From Agarophyton chilense (lineage: Eukaryota > Rhodophyta > Florideophyceae > Gracilariales > Gracilariaceae), in contig JARGXX010000117.1 in NCBI GenBank assembly GCA_030374765.1, positions 1,426,001-1,490,000 on the forward strand: a stretch of 64,000 bases of DNA. The letters are read 5' to 3'. Of this stretch, positions 33,800 through 44,372 are shown piece after piece. The position numbers and the translations under genes are program-made. The notes under the pieces were generated by a model. It was given only the letters and a program-made list of their open reading frames with translations, was not told the DNA's origin and did not search any database. The first letter of the stretch is position 1. Each line of letters begins with the position of its first letter.

Positions 33800-36382
33800 A
33801 CGCGGTCTGTGATTTCTTCTTATAGACAAGTGCACCTTTTTTCGCCGCACATATTTTCACATGCGCAGCGTCTCCAAACAGTTGTTTCCGAAAACACAAT
33901 CGCAAAAAAGTGCTCGAGCGGTTGCAAACGGCCGAAAGAAGCAACACAACCTTCTTTTGGGGAACTTCAAGCACAGATATATTACGGGAACGGTCTTGAG
34001 CCACCGCCAGATTCGAATAACGAGAAACAACCTGAAAAGGCGCATCGCGTGTACTTTGCGCTGGCAACTCAAAAGTCAGTCTGTGACACAGCGATACCAA
34101 TTAAGCCATTGAGTCACGCAGCTTGCAGAATATTATTGCACATCGCAGAGCTCCACGAACGCGACTGTCTTCGCGCCAATCCGGTCATGAGTTTTACGCC
34201 CAGTTTGATTCGCGACCCAGCTGAAATAATACAAGAAGGTGTTTTAGGGCAAATTACGTAGATAATAAGTAATATCTAGATATTTAACTCTCCTACGATA
34301 TCCGGTTTTGGAAAACGTTTAATCCTCTATAAATCGCGCCGTGAACAAGCCGCTATAGCACCTGGCCGCCCACCTTTTCTACTCCCTCAACACACCGCTC
34401 ACATTAGTGCTAACAGTCTCTTGTCGACTCTCTCGGCCGTCACCAAACTCGTTGCCGATGGGATTTCAGAGGTCTTCGGACAACCCAGGTTGACCCAGGC
34501 CACGTCTGCAGCATGGACTTCTTTGATGTTTTGGTAGCCCTTGCATTCTATGCATAAAACAGTGAACGATATTCCTCTATCCCTGCCAACTGTTATAACT
34601 CCAAGCACACTGTATTTCTTAATCACGGCCTAAACGAGCCAATCATTGCCCTTTTCTTCTATGTGGGGAAAGAGACGCTTATCTTGCGCGCTTTGCGCAA
34701 AGAGAAAGGCGCCAAATGAGTAAAAAGTAGTTTGTACAATATTTTAATTGCTTGTCAAAGAGATTGAACCCTCAATACAGCTTATATCAGTTCATATAGT
34801 GGGTGCATGCAGAAATCGCTAGCTAGATCGCCTGCTCGCCAAATAAGAGCCAGTAAAATAACACCAACGTATGTCAACTTCGGTTGCGTCAAGCCAAAAT
34901 TCACGTTCAAAATGGACCCCCTGAGCGTTCATTCAGCGCGCTAAACCGTCCGCCCGATCCTTCTTCACTTCCAAAGTCCTCAGATGCACACGGGACTCCA
35001 GGAAGGTGCCGTAGCGTCCTCTGCGGCCGTCTATTCCACAGCTCTGTACGTATTGCTGCTGCTCAGAAGGCGAAGCAGACGATATCACGGCCGGCAAAAC
35101 TCCGCTCAGCACAAAAAAAGCAATTTGTTCTCCACAATGGCACCAAAACCACCTTCATCATCACAAAAAACTTTACGCGCCTCATTCTACTTCAGAAATT
35201 GGTGCCCCTTTTTGACGCTACTCGTTTTACTGCAAACCATAGTAGCCCATTTTCAAGAACACTCTTCCAGGAGAGCAAAAAAACTCTAATGCGTTCATAT
35301 GATTCACAAAAACTGATGCTTCAGTTTTTGACAAAGAACTTCAAAACGTATCAATTATGTTCGATTTATGGCAGCTTTTCATCAGAATTGAGCGTGTTTC
35401 TAGAATTTGTTTTTTTGTAATAGTTTCAAAGCAACGAAGACCGATGTGAGGCCCGTTCTTAGGCCAAGACTAGCTGTGCGCTATAGTGTGCAATATATCT
35501 ATATTATAGAGTTTTCTTCGCTTATGGCATCACTACCAGTGTGCTTTACCTATATTTCGGAGCTAAAATTTTGACTCCAGCTCTATATCAATCTCAATCT
35601 CGCAACAATATAGAGCTGGATATAGAACGAGACCCCTCTCCAAATCATGGCAAATTAAGACTGATGAAGCCAATGAGATCTGAAACGCTATATCTGCGAC
35701 AAAGGACCTTTTTCCAAACGCTTCCACGCCTTGGCGCGCAAACTTTTGGCGCAAGCGCTTTCTTCAAGATCTCACCCACCAACCACGACAAAGACGTAAA
35801 ACAATGCCTAATACACCACCCTCAAGGGTTCTCGGACCTCCATCATTATCGTCGCCTTTCGAAACTCAATTTCCAACTGCACAACGGTCTTTGACAAGAC
35901 AAACGCAGAATGCCTCACAGCCACTACAAGAGCCAAAAACGGCTTCCTCGATTCTTTCAGTTCCAAAAGGAGCGCTTGGATTCCAATTATTGCCTCAATC
36001 ATCGACTGAACCGAAGAAAAGAGAAATATGCCAGATTTCTCCACCTACGACTTCTCCGAAAAGCAAATTACTACCAATCTCGACGCCATCAACATTTGCA
36101 GATGCAGCCGCTATCGTAAACCGTCACGTGTTCCTTCTGTTTCAATTTCTAACGCCAACCAACTAACGACTTCTTATTTATAACAAAATCACGCCCTACA
36201 GATTGAAGAAAATGACACACCCACATCAAATAAAAAGCGGCAGGGCAGAGGTCCCTCATTTATGGATGACTAAATTTTGTTCTTGGGCAAAGCGTGGATC
36301 GAACAATCTGCATAGTGCTGTAATAAACAAGAAAGAACACTTTGGGGCGGTGTGGAGAGAACATGTCAAGAAAAGTACAAAA
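33800..36382. other. 2.6 kb without a supported gene
   Basis: Short ORFs on both strands. The best minus-strand candidate (35808-36044, 78 codons, helical composition) is too short to judge. It overlaps an equally open plus-strand frame. No repeats or RNA genes seen. Confidence 0.45.
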
Positions 36383-37249
36383 TGTAGGACAATGCCCCCA
36401 AGGGGGAAAACCTACGAAGACGTCCGGATCTTCCTCTCACGAGGTAACCGGCGCGGTAGAGCCCTCCCAGGGATCGGCGCGCAATACCGGGTGTAAGCCG
36501 GAGCCTAAAAGTCGCGACGGGCACAGGGAGGCTGAAAGAAGCCGAGGATATCCGCCGAAGCGGTGCTTGCGTATCCTCTGAGGAGGCAAAACCCACAGCA
36601 GTGGCGAGCACGACAGGTGTCAGTGCGAGCCGCAAGAGCGGGAATTGCCCAATGAAGGGGAGGAAAAGGGGAGAAAAATGAGAACCGAGGCAAGAGGGCG
36701 AGTTTTACCACAAGTCGCAAGAGGGGACTCGGAAATAACCGGCACTGCCGGGTGTAGCAAACCGTGTACACGGGCGGAACCACGAAAGTGGGAATAGATA
36801 CCCAACACACGAAGGCTGCTTGAACGTCCAAGGGGGTTGGGAAACCGTGCACCACGGGAAATCCCTCCGTAAGGAGTTTTATATCCGCGCAGGCGGTTCG
36901 ACCCAGAGCCAAGATCTGGAAGACCAAGATCACCCTTGTTGGGGAGACTTTACTGGACCGGCGGCCGCGAGGCCGGCGGCCTAAGTACTGTAGTCACCGT
37001 AGAATAGAATAAATAAAGTCTATCCTAAATAGCTAAATGTCCGTCTAACAAAGGGGCCAATCTGGCGGCCACGTTTCGCGCGGGCGCTGCGGCCACGCGT
37101 ATGGCACCCGGTCCCGCCGGTGCATCACCGGCGTTCCGGCCATCGCCGTGAAAACGGATTACTCCTACTCATAACGAGGTTGCAGGCCGGAGGCTCCGGA
37201 AAAAACTTAAGTCCCCAAACACCTCCCTGGAGGACGTTGCTCTTTACAA
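36383..37249 (-). repeat. solo LTR of the first Ty3/gypsy family
   Basis: Homologous over its whole length to 4066-4930 but on the opposite strand, with scattered substitutions. On the minus strand it begins TGTAAAGAGC (37249) and ends GTCCTACA (36383). There is no internal gag-pol on either side. The flanks do not show an obvious 5-bp duplication, so the insertion is old or rearranged. Confidence 0.88.
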
Positions 37250-38044
37250 AGTGAGACGTTCTTTGGCTTCATTTCGCAGCACATGGCAACGAGTGGCACA
37301 GGAAACCCATCATTTTATTGCAGCAAAACGAAAAGTGCGAGCACTACATATATCATGTATTAATTACAAAATGATTGATAATCTTGCACAAGAGCACTAT
37401 CGAGTGCGAGCAGGGAAAAAGATGAGAGATGTAACCACTAATTACGCACCACCGTTCAGATTGCTGTCAACCGCGGAGTATCTGTCAATCCAAGACATGT
37501 TTTTTTATGATATTAAGAACGACCCGGTACGTCAGTGTTCTCGGAATGCTAGTTCAGTGGTCAAAAAAGGACGAATTGAAATGACCGAAAAACCCGTGAA
37601 TTTATCCAAATTTGGAGGTGTTAATTTCCAAAAATATTTTCATTCGTTCATTAGTGCTAGTTTGTATGGGAAGGAAAACTAGCACATATCTGCAGTTTTT
37701 CTAGTTTTGATGGAGGTAAAACTAGCGTGAATCTTTCTGTCGCCGCAGTTTAAAGGTAAAAGTAGAGAAGTGGTGCAAGAGCAGATTCAATCTTTGTGCG
37801 CTCTAGATTGACAGATTAGTACAAACAACCGGTCCCAAAATGGACCTCAAAATAGAAATTGAACATTTAGTACCATCCATATCAATCGCAATAGAATCGC
37901 AGCCCGACCTGGCAGACCTCACGTGCCTTGCATTCTATATTATTCTCCACCGCCCTCCCCTGTCACGTGCCCTGTGTGCGCCATACTCTCTCTCCGTCTA
38001 CGCCCCCTACCAACTTCTTTCCCACCACCTCTCCTCCACCCACC
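37250..38044. other. upstream region of the transposase gene
   Basis: A GTG-initiated ORF (37251-37682) carries no motif. Around 37640-37740 the motif AAAACTAGC recurs (GTGCTAGTTT, AAAACTAGCAC, TTTCTAGTTT, AAAACTAGCG), partly inverted. Such short repeats could be subterminal binding sites for the adjacent transposase, but no element end is identifiable. Confidence 0.4.
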
Positions 38045-41000
38045 ATGCCTTCCTGCTGCTTCAACGGTTGCTCCTTCTTCGCCCGAGAAATCCCCGCCCT
38101 CCAGCGGCACCAGAGAAGGTGCCCTCATCGCCTCTCCGCCAACAAGCGCTTCCTCTCCCCTGGCGGAAATGAACCCAACTTCCCCCCCCGCACAAAACGC
38201 CACAAGTCCACCTCACAACTCCCCCCTCATCCTCCTCCCTCACATCGCCCTTCCGACAACGTCCCTCTCGCACACCATGACTCCTACCTCCAAGACCAGC
38301 TCTCTCTCTCCCTCCACACCCAGGACGCCATCCACGTCGCCACTGCCCCTCTCGGTTCCCCCTCCTCTCTCGCTCTCTCCCCCCTCCCTCCTTCCACTCC
38401 CCCCCTCGACAACCCCCACCTGGAGAAAATGGTCCTCTACATCTCCTCCATCGCCTCCAAGCTTGGACAACGAAAGGCTGACGAACTCATCACTCTCCTT
38501 AATGATCCCCACTTCTCCGAATCAACATTCCGGAACTCAGTCTCCTCCGCAAAGCAATGCCTCGAGCTCCAGGCAGACCTCTTCCACCAGAGAATCAGGT
38601 CCATTGGTTTCGCCCCCTCCACCATCTTCGATCCCCACAAACGCTTCTCCGCAACCCTCTTCCAGAAAGACGCAATCCATGTCCTCAAACAACAGCTCGC
38701 CCTCGCACACTTCAAGAACACCTTTTTCCACCCCATCTCCCAAACATCCGCCTCCGGCTCCCCCGCCTTCGCACACCCCATGGCAGCCACCCTCGGCTCA
38801 AAAGTCGTCCCCGCACTCAAGACCGCCATCATGCAGTCCACAAAAGATAACATCGTCTGGCATCTCCCTCACTCCACCGGTATCGACTCCTTCATCGGCC
38901 TCGTCCAAATCTACTCCGACAAGTCCTCTACCTCTCTCAAATCTTCTTCCATCACCTCCTACCCCCTCCACATCACCCTTCTCAACTTCTCCGACTCCTT
39001 TCGCCGCAAATGCATCTCCGACAATCTCACACTCCTCGGCTATCTTCCCACCTCCTTCACCCCAATCACTCCTTCTCCAGATGCAGATATCATCACTCAT
39101 TCCTCCTCCATCCCCCGCCAAACAAAAATGGAACTCATACAGCAGACCATCTCCTCCCTCCTTCAACCTCTCTTCTCTTCCGCCCTCCCCGGTTTCCCCT
39201 TCCGCGACGCAGACGGCGTTCTTCGTCAATGCCACCCCATCATCGCCAGCTACTGCGCAGACATTCCCGAGGCAAAGGATATTCTCGCCATCTCCCACGG
39301 CACCCGCCCCCAGCACCCCTGCCACAGATGCTCTGTCCCTCGCTCACAACTCCACCAACACTCTCACGCCCATCCCCCTCGATCTCTTCCCCTCACCCTT
39401 GCAGCCCGCAACAAACACTTCTCCCTCCTCAAGGACTCCGAAGCAGCTCTCCTCGCCCGCAAGCCAAGAGTCTCGCGCAACTTCAAGGAACAAGCTCTCC
39501 AAGCACTCCACTCCCTCTCCCTCGCAAAATACCCCTCCCTCTTCGAGTCTTACCCCCTTTTCAACATCACCCCCCTCCTCACCCCATACAACATCTTCCC
39601 CTTCGAACCCCTCCACAACTTCCACCTCGGCGTTTCCAAACTCATCAAGCTCGCCGCCATCGAACGTCTCAGATCAGAACACCTCTTCACCACCATCAGC
39701 TCCACAAACTCCCGCCGTTCCTTCCACTCCGTCCGCACCTCCATCCTCAAGCACTCCAACTTCATCCTCACCGCCATCGAAAATCATTCCCCAGCTACCG
39801 GCCTCCACATCGACTTCTCTACTTCCGAAAGCGGGCAGTCCCTCAACGGCTTCTTCACAACTGACGGCGTCCGCGGCATGCTAGAAGCAAAAGACTACCG
39901 CGCCCTCGACATGGTCTTCCCCTTCATCGGCGCCTTCTTCGACCGCTGCTGTGACGAAGCCAATTCCGCTCCCATCACAACTGTCTTCTCCAAGTACACA
40001 GACCTCCTCCTCACCTCCATGTGCTACAACTCCGTCCCCGAATGGACCACTTCTCGTCTTGCCAAACTCGCCTCCCAAATCCATTCCTTCAAGCACAGAG
40101 CTGTCGATGTTCTCGGTCCATACCATACCTCCAACCTTGGCACCCTCAAATTCCACCTCCTCGATCACATCGTAGACGACATTCGACGCTTTGGGGGTCT
40201 CCACTTCAACGATGCAGGCATCTTCGAACAAGCCCATACCCTCTTCAAAGCACATTACTCCCGAACCTCCAAGCGCAGACCCACCGCGCACAACGAAACC
40301 ATCCGTGCCATCGAACGCTCCGATGCCGTCAACAATTGGATTTCTCTCTCCGCTGATCCTTCCGTCACCTCATCCTCCCATGCCCCTCCTCCTCCCTTCC
40401 AAGCCCGCAAACCAGGTTTCGTCCGTGATGGCAAGCACACCTCCTTTTCCGATCTCATCACCGCTCACAAATTCCTTCGAGCAAACCCCCACTCAACAAT
40501 CTCTTCCCTTCAGGACCTCTTCTCCCCAGACACTATCGCCATCATCTCACAGATTGGAACCCTCGCACTCCCCTCCTTCGTCACACTCACACTCGAAACA
40601 CTAGCTCTCAACCAGGACTCCCCCACTCTCCGCCAAACCCGTCTCACATTCGTCAATTCCGCATACGTCGTCGGCGGCTTCACCCCAACCCTAGACGACT
40701 ACATCGCCGATCGAAACGAGCTCGCCGTCAAAGATCCCCCTCTCCCACTCATTCAACGTATCTTCGCTGCTCCCTCCTTCGGTCCCTCTAAAACCCCAAA
40801 GTTCTCCCACATCCTCGTTGCCGGTTCCAGCTTCTCCAACCCCACTCCCACCGCCTGGGTCTGCAAGCTCAACTCTCTTCTTCGCTTCACCACCCCTTCT
40901 TCCCCTTCCACTCATAACGAGTTCGCCTTCGTTCAGTTCCTCGAACTCGTTCCACCCCAGGATCAAGTCGATGTCTCTCTCAATTGCATCTGCCTCCGAT

Positions 41001-41308
41001 GGGCAACAGACGACGAACAAAACCACACCGCCCACCCCCTTCCTATCTCAAACACTTCCAACTCCGACAACGTCTCCCCCTGGTTCGGCCTCGTACCATC
41101 CTCTTCCATTCTCGGCCCCGTTCATGTACTTCGCCAAAACTACCCCGCACCCCCTTTCACCCCTCGATTGCACTGGCGCTTCCATCGATTTTACCTCAAC
41201 AGATTCTACCGAGACCCAACTGCCAAGCCCTACTTCTCCAACACCACCACTGGTGGCACAACACCACCACTGGGTGGCACCCATAATAATACCTCCCAAG
41301 GCACATGA
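38045..41308 (+). CDS. CACTA/Plavaka-like DDE transposase (about 1087 aa)
   Basis: I start at ATG 38045 (CCACCATG), which opens the N-terminal zinc finger (C5, C9, H22, C26 of MPSCCFNGC...RHQRRC), although the frame is open from 37928. Landmarks follow in the order of fungal Plavaka transposases. Near residues 392-430 comes YCADIPEAKDILAIS, then HPCHRCSVPR. Near 519-540 is PLHNFHLGVSKLIK. Near 712-742 is DIRRFGGLHFNDAGIFEQ, then AHYSRTSKRR. A Ser/Pro-rich linker follows the zinc finger. The protein should cut and paste an element carrying matching inverted repeats. The ORF is a single intact exon with AATAAA right after the stop (41312-41317), so the copy looks young. The family call rests on motif order, not on a search. 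Confidence 0.8.
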   Translation: MPSCCFNGCSFFAREIPALQRHQRRCPHRLSANKRFLSPGGNEPNFPPRTKRHKSTSQLPPHPPPSHRPSDNVPLAHHDSYLQDQLSLSLHTQDAIHVATAPLGSPSSLALSPLPPSTPPLDNPHLEKMVLYISSIASKLGQRKADELITLLNDPHFSESTFRNSVSSAKQCLELQADLFHQRIRSIGFAPSTIFDPHKRFSATLFQKDAIHVLKQQLALAHFKNTFFHPISQTSASGSPAFAHPMAATLGSKVVPALKTAIMQSTKDNIVWHLPHSTGIDSFIGLVQIYSDKSSTSLKSSSITSYPLHITLLNFSDSFRRKCISDNLTLLGYLPTSFTPITPSPDADIITHSSSIPRQTKMELIQQTISSLLQPLFSSALPGFPFRDADGVLRQCHPIIASYCADIPEAKDILAISHGTRPQHPCHRCSVPRSQLHQHSHAHPPRSLPLTLAARNKHFSLLKDSEAALLARKPRVSRNFKEQALQALHSLSLAKYPSLFESYPLFNITPLLTPYNIFPFEPLHNFHLGVSKLIKLAAIERLRSEHLFTTISSTNSRRSFHSVRTSILKHSNFILTAIENHSPATGLHIDFSTSESGQSLNGFFTTDGVRGMLEAKDYRALDMVFPFIGAFFDRCCDEANSAPITTVFSKYTDLLLTSMCYNSVPEWTTSRLAKLASQIHSFKHRAVDVLGPYHTSNLGTLKFHLLDHIVDDIRRFGGLHFNDAGIFEQAHTLFKAHYSRTSKRRPTAHNETIRAIERSDAVNNWISLSADPSVTSSSHAPPPPFQARKPGFVRDGKHTSFSDLITAHKFLRANPHSTISSLQDLFSPDTIAIISQIGTLALPSFVTLTLETLALNQDSPTLRQTRLTFVNSAYVVGGFTPTLDDYIADRNELAVKDPPLPLIQRIFAAPSFGPSKTPKFSHILVAGSSFSNPTPTAWVCKLNSLLRFTTPSSPSTHNEFAFVQFLELVPPQDQVDVSLNCICLRWATDDEQNHTAHPLPISNTSNSDNVSPWFGLVPSSSILGPVHVLRQNYPAPPFTPRLHWRFHRFYLNRFYRDPTAKPYFSNTTTGGTTPPLGGTHNNTSQGT

Positions 41309-41395
41309 TCCAATAAAATAGTCACCGCTGCTTTTCTTCCATAGCCGACCCCCATCTTGCTCCACCTCCTTACCCCCTTATCCCCCCGTACCTTA

Positions 41396-44048
41396 TCACT
41401 CTCCCACTCCTTGCCTACTCCCCAACGCTAAGCGCTTGAACCGTGGTTCTTCTGGTCCACATGACGCTATATAGCAATCTAACACCGCTCCAAGTCTTCT
41501 CGTGAGATTCTCCATGAAAAACTCCTCCCTTATCGCCAGATAGATTTTCTCTCTCGACGGTATCCATAGCCCAACCGTCGCGATTCTCTCCTTATTCCCA
41601 CTCACATCTCTACGATTCCCTCCACAGAATCCATCATTCTCAAACTCCTCAGCATACTCATCCTTCACCATGTTCCAGGCAACCCTCAATATGTCCTCAA
41701 CAGCCAGTGGCAGAAACCTCCCAAACAGCGTCGAGAACAAAAGTTGCCTTTGGCCTCCCCGCCCAACGTCTCTATCCATCGTGGTCACCACACATCCAAT
41801 CCATGCATCAAGTCGCGCAAGATGCATCACCGTCCCATCCACATACTGCCTTTCTCCATTTCTGTGACTCTCTACCGCGTAGCCCATAAACTCCTCCAAC
41901 ACTTTCAACGACACCTGATTTCGAAAATACATATCTGCCTCACCAAAGTCCTCCAAGTTCTCAGACACCTTCGATCCAGAATAAGTAATATCTTCAATCG
42001 CACTCGTTCTCCACGCACACAGCTTACCTCTCCCATCCTCCCCCGACCCCATCAACTTCTCCTGCGCCTCCTCAATCTGCTTCTTCAACTCCGCCCAAAG
42101 CTCCGTCCCTTCAGTCACCTTAGCTCGTTTCGCGATCAAATCATATCCAAGCATGGAAAACAGCTTATCACGCGCTGCTCGCTTCCGCACCCCAACCACA
42201 TCGCTCAATGTCTGCTTCATCCTCTGTCTCAAGCACCTATCCGCACTTACATTTTCCACGCACTCCTCTCTCCTCCCCGCTTCCCTTATCGACTCCCATT
42301 TCTCTCCCATTAACTCAGTCTCTACCACGTGCTTCAACAACAAATGGCTCCCGCCCTCTGTCGACGGCGTATACGGTCTCATCTCATATGCAACCTCAAT
42401 TGGACATCTCGGAACCATTTCCTTCTCTCCCACCACAAACATACTTTCCTCCCTACTCTCCCCAACCGCCTCACTTCTATTCTTCCAGCTTCGACCCACA
42501 TTCTCGGTGTCGAAGCAAAGTTCCGATGCCTCCAGTTTTGCACAATGAAGAATCCTATCATACACACGACGTGCAAATCCATAAAAGCATTCCTGCACTC
42601 CAATGTCATACTTTCGTCGCCGCGTCACGCCTCCCTCCCCCCTCCCTTCCCCAGCGATTCTACTTTCAACGCCTCCCTCAAACTCTCAATCAGCACATTC
42701 TGCTGCTTCATTTCCTCCCTCGCCCGATCCAGCTCCGTTTGGGTCATTTTCAAACTCACCATCACACTGTAGCTGTCTTCCTTCATACGTCCCATTTGTC
42801 CCTTCAACACATTCATCTTCTCAATTAGCATCGACCGCGGCAACAAACCTATGTCATCATCATTTGCTTCATCTTCCACTATACGGACGGCGTTCTCCAC
42901 GACATTTAAATTCGCATTCTCCCCGTTATCATTATTCCTTGTGAATACAATGTTTCTCCTTACTCGCATACCTTCCGGCGTCCTTCGCCTTGCGTTCACC
43001 TCAAACCCTTCAACTCCCAAACCCACCCCTCTCCTCGGTGGCAAACGCTCGACATCTTCTCCCTGATGAGAAAGAACTGCTGCTCTTCCATCGCCTTCCT
43101 CCCCTGAACCACGTGTTCTCCCTCCAGCAAACCCCCTTCTCCCCCCTCACTCACATGCACTTCTCTGCTTTCCCTTTCGTCTATCGCTCTTCTTCCTGTA
43201 ACTCGAACACTCCCCATTCTTTCCCTTGCACGCTCTCTCCTTTCTTCCACGTAATCCAAGTTCGCCCCCTCCCATCTTTCCGCCTGTTCCCCCGCGGTAA
43301 CTCCAACACTCTCTCCTTCTGTTCTCTCTCGAACGACTCTTGCGCCCGCGATTAGACCACTACTGGGTCCACCTATTCTACCCTCCCCACCACGGCTACT
43401 CTCTATTCTCCCTTTCTGTATCTCATCATCACCGTCCTCTTCCCTCATACCCGTAAACGATGCCCCTGCTTCTTCAACGCCTCTGAGGCGGGATCCACGT
43501 TCTCCGATCATTCTCTCTCCCTCCTTACGCCCCTTCGTCCTCTCATTCGGAATCTCTTCACCTCCTTCAGGTGCAGAGCATGGATTTACCGGCTCCACAT
43601 CAGCTGAAGACGTGAGTACAGCACTTAGAGTCCGCTCGGATGCATCCCCTCTCCTTGTCCTCCCTGGAGCTCTGCTCGCCCTCCCCCGCAATCCACTTCT
43701 AGGTACACGCGTGCGGTTGCTTCGCACGCCATCCCGTTTTCCATCGCCGCTCCGCACCATCTCTCCCGTAGGCGACGTGATTTGCTCCGTACGCGACGTG
43801 ATTTGCTCCGCACTCTCCTCCGTCACCGTCTCCTTTGCGCGAACAGCCTTTCCTTTGCCCCCACTCGCCTCTCCTTCCCCACCATCTTGCCTTGATCTAC
43901 CTCTCAGGCGCACGCCTCCCTTCTCTCCACTCGCGCCCTGGAGCCTACGCCCCTTGTCCCTTCCGCCCTCCGCATCCCCTCCATGCCGCCGTGATTTTGT
44001 ACCGCGCCCGCTAGTGTTCTCGCTTCTCGATTTGCGCTTCGGAGCCAT
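41396..44048 (-). CDS. coiled-coil partner gene of the transposase, probably three exons
   Basis: ATG at 44046-44048 (ACCATGG) starts a basic, Arg/Gly/Ser-rich protein (MAPKRKSRSE). Three frames follow one another: 42996-44048, about 42625-43044 and 41396 to about 42690. Two short GT-AG segments would join them in frame: 43063-43112 (50 nt) and either 42611-42663 (53 nt) or 42593-42663 (71 nt). The middle part holds a coiled coil (MLIEKMNVLKGQMGRMKED, TELDRAREEMKQQNVLIES). The last about 400 residues are a charged helical domain I do not recognise. It converges with the transposase, 88 bp apart, as expected for the accessory TnpA-like gene of a two-gene DNA transposon. Programmed frameshifting or sequence errors are alternatives to the introns. 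Confidence 0.6.
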
Positions 44049-44216
44049 GGTTGAAGAGAGAGAGAGCGATCGTGGTATGGTCTTCCACGCGTTGCAATGC
44101 GATGGATGGGAGAGAAGCTTCGAAACATTCTGCTTCCAAAAATATACCTCCACCCTTTTCGTGTTCTCAGAAAACCCCCAAACTTTTCAGATATTTTAAA
44201 TATGCGCTCGAACGCA

Positions 44217-44333
44217 CCAGATATTGGGAAAGTATTCTCCTTCGGTGTACATGACTTTCCTTTAGCATATGTACTACGTCACGCTTTGACGTTATATGTA
44301 GCGACAAACATAGTAAAAGCCCACAATATCTGG
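44217..44333. other. inverted repeat between the partner gene and the methyltransferase gene
   Basis: CCAGATATTGGG (44217-44228) is matched in inverse by CCCACAATATCTGG (44320-44333). It lies in the promoter region of the coiled-coil gene and the 3' flank of the methyltransferase gene. Confidence 0.45.
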
Positions 44334-44372
44334 TACACTACAATGAAGTAAAGTAACAAAAGCGATGCACTT

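Noticed and set aside
36371..37260. 5-bp target duplication around the solo LTR
   Set aside because: Left flank ends CAAAA, right flank starts AAGTG; no match even with shifted edges.
37251..37682. 143-codon plus-strand ORF right after the solo LTR
   Set aside because: Starts only with GTG, first ATG 40 codons in, no motif. Treated as part of the upstream region.
37923..39884. 653-codon plus-strand ORF
   Set aside because: Ser/Pro-rich shadow of the transposase gene in another frame.
37250..44340. CACTA-type terminal inverted repeats around the transposase pair
   Set aside because: Several CACTA strings occur, but no inverted pair with flanking duplications could be matched by eye.
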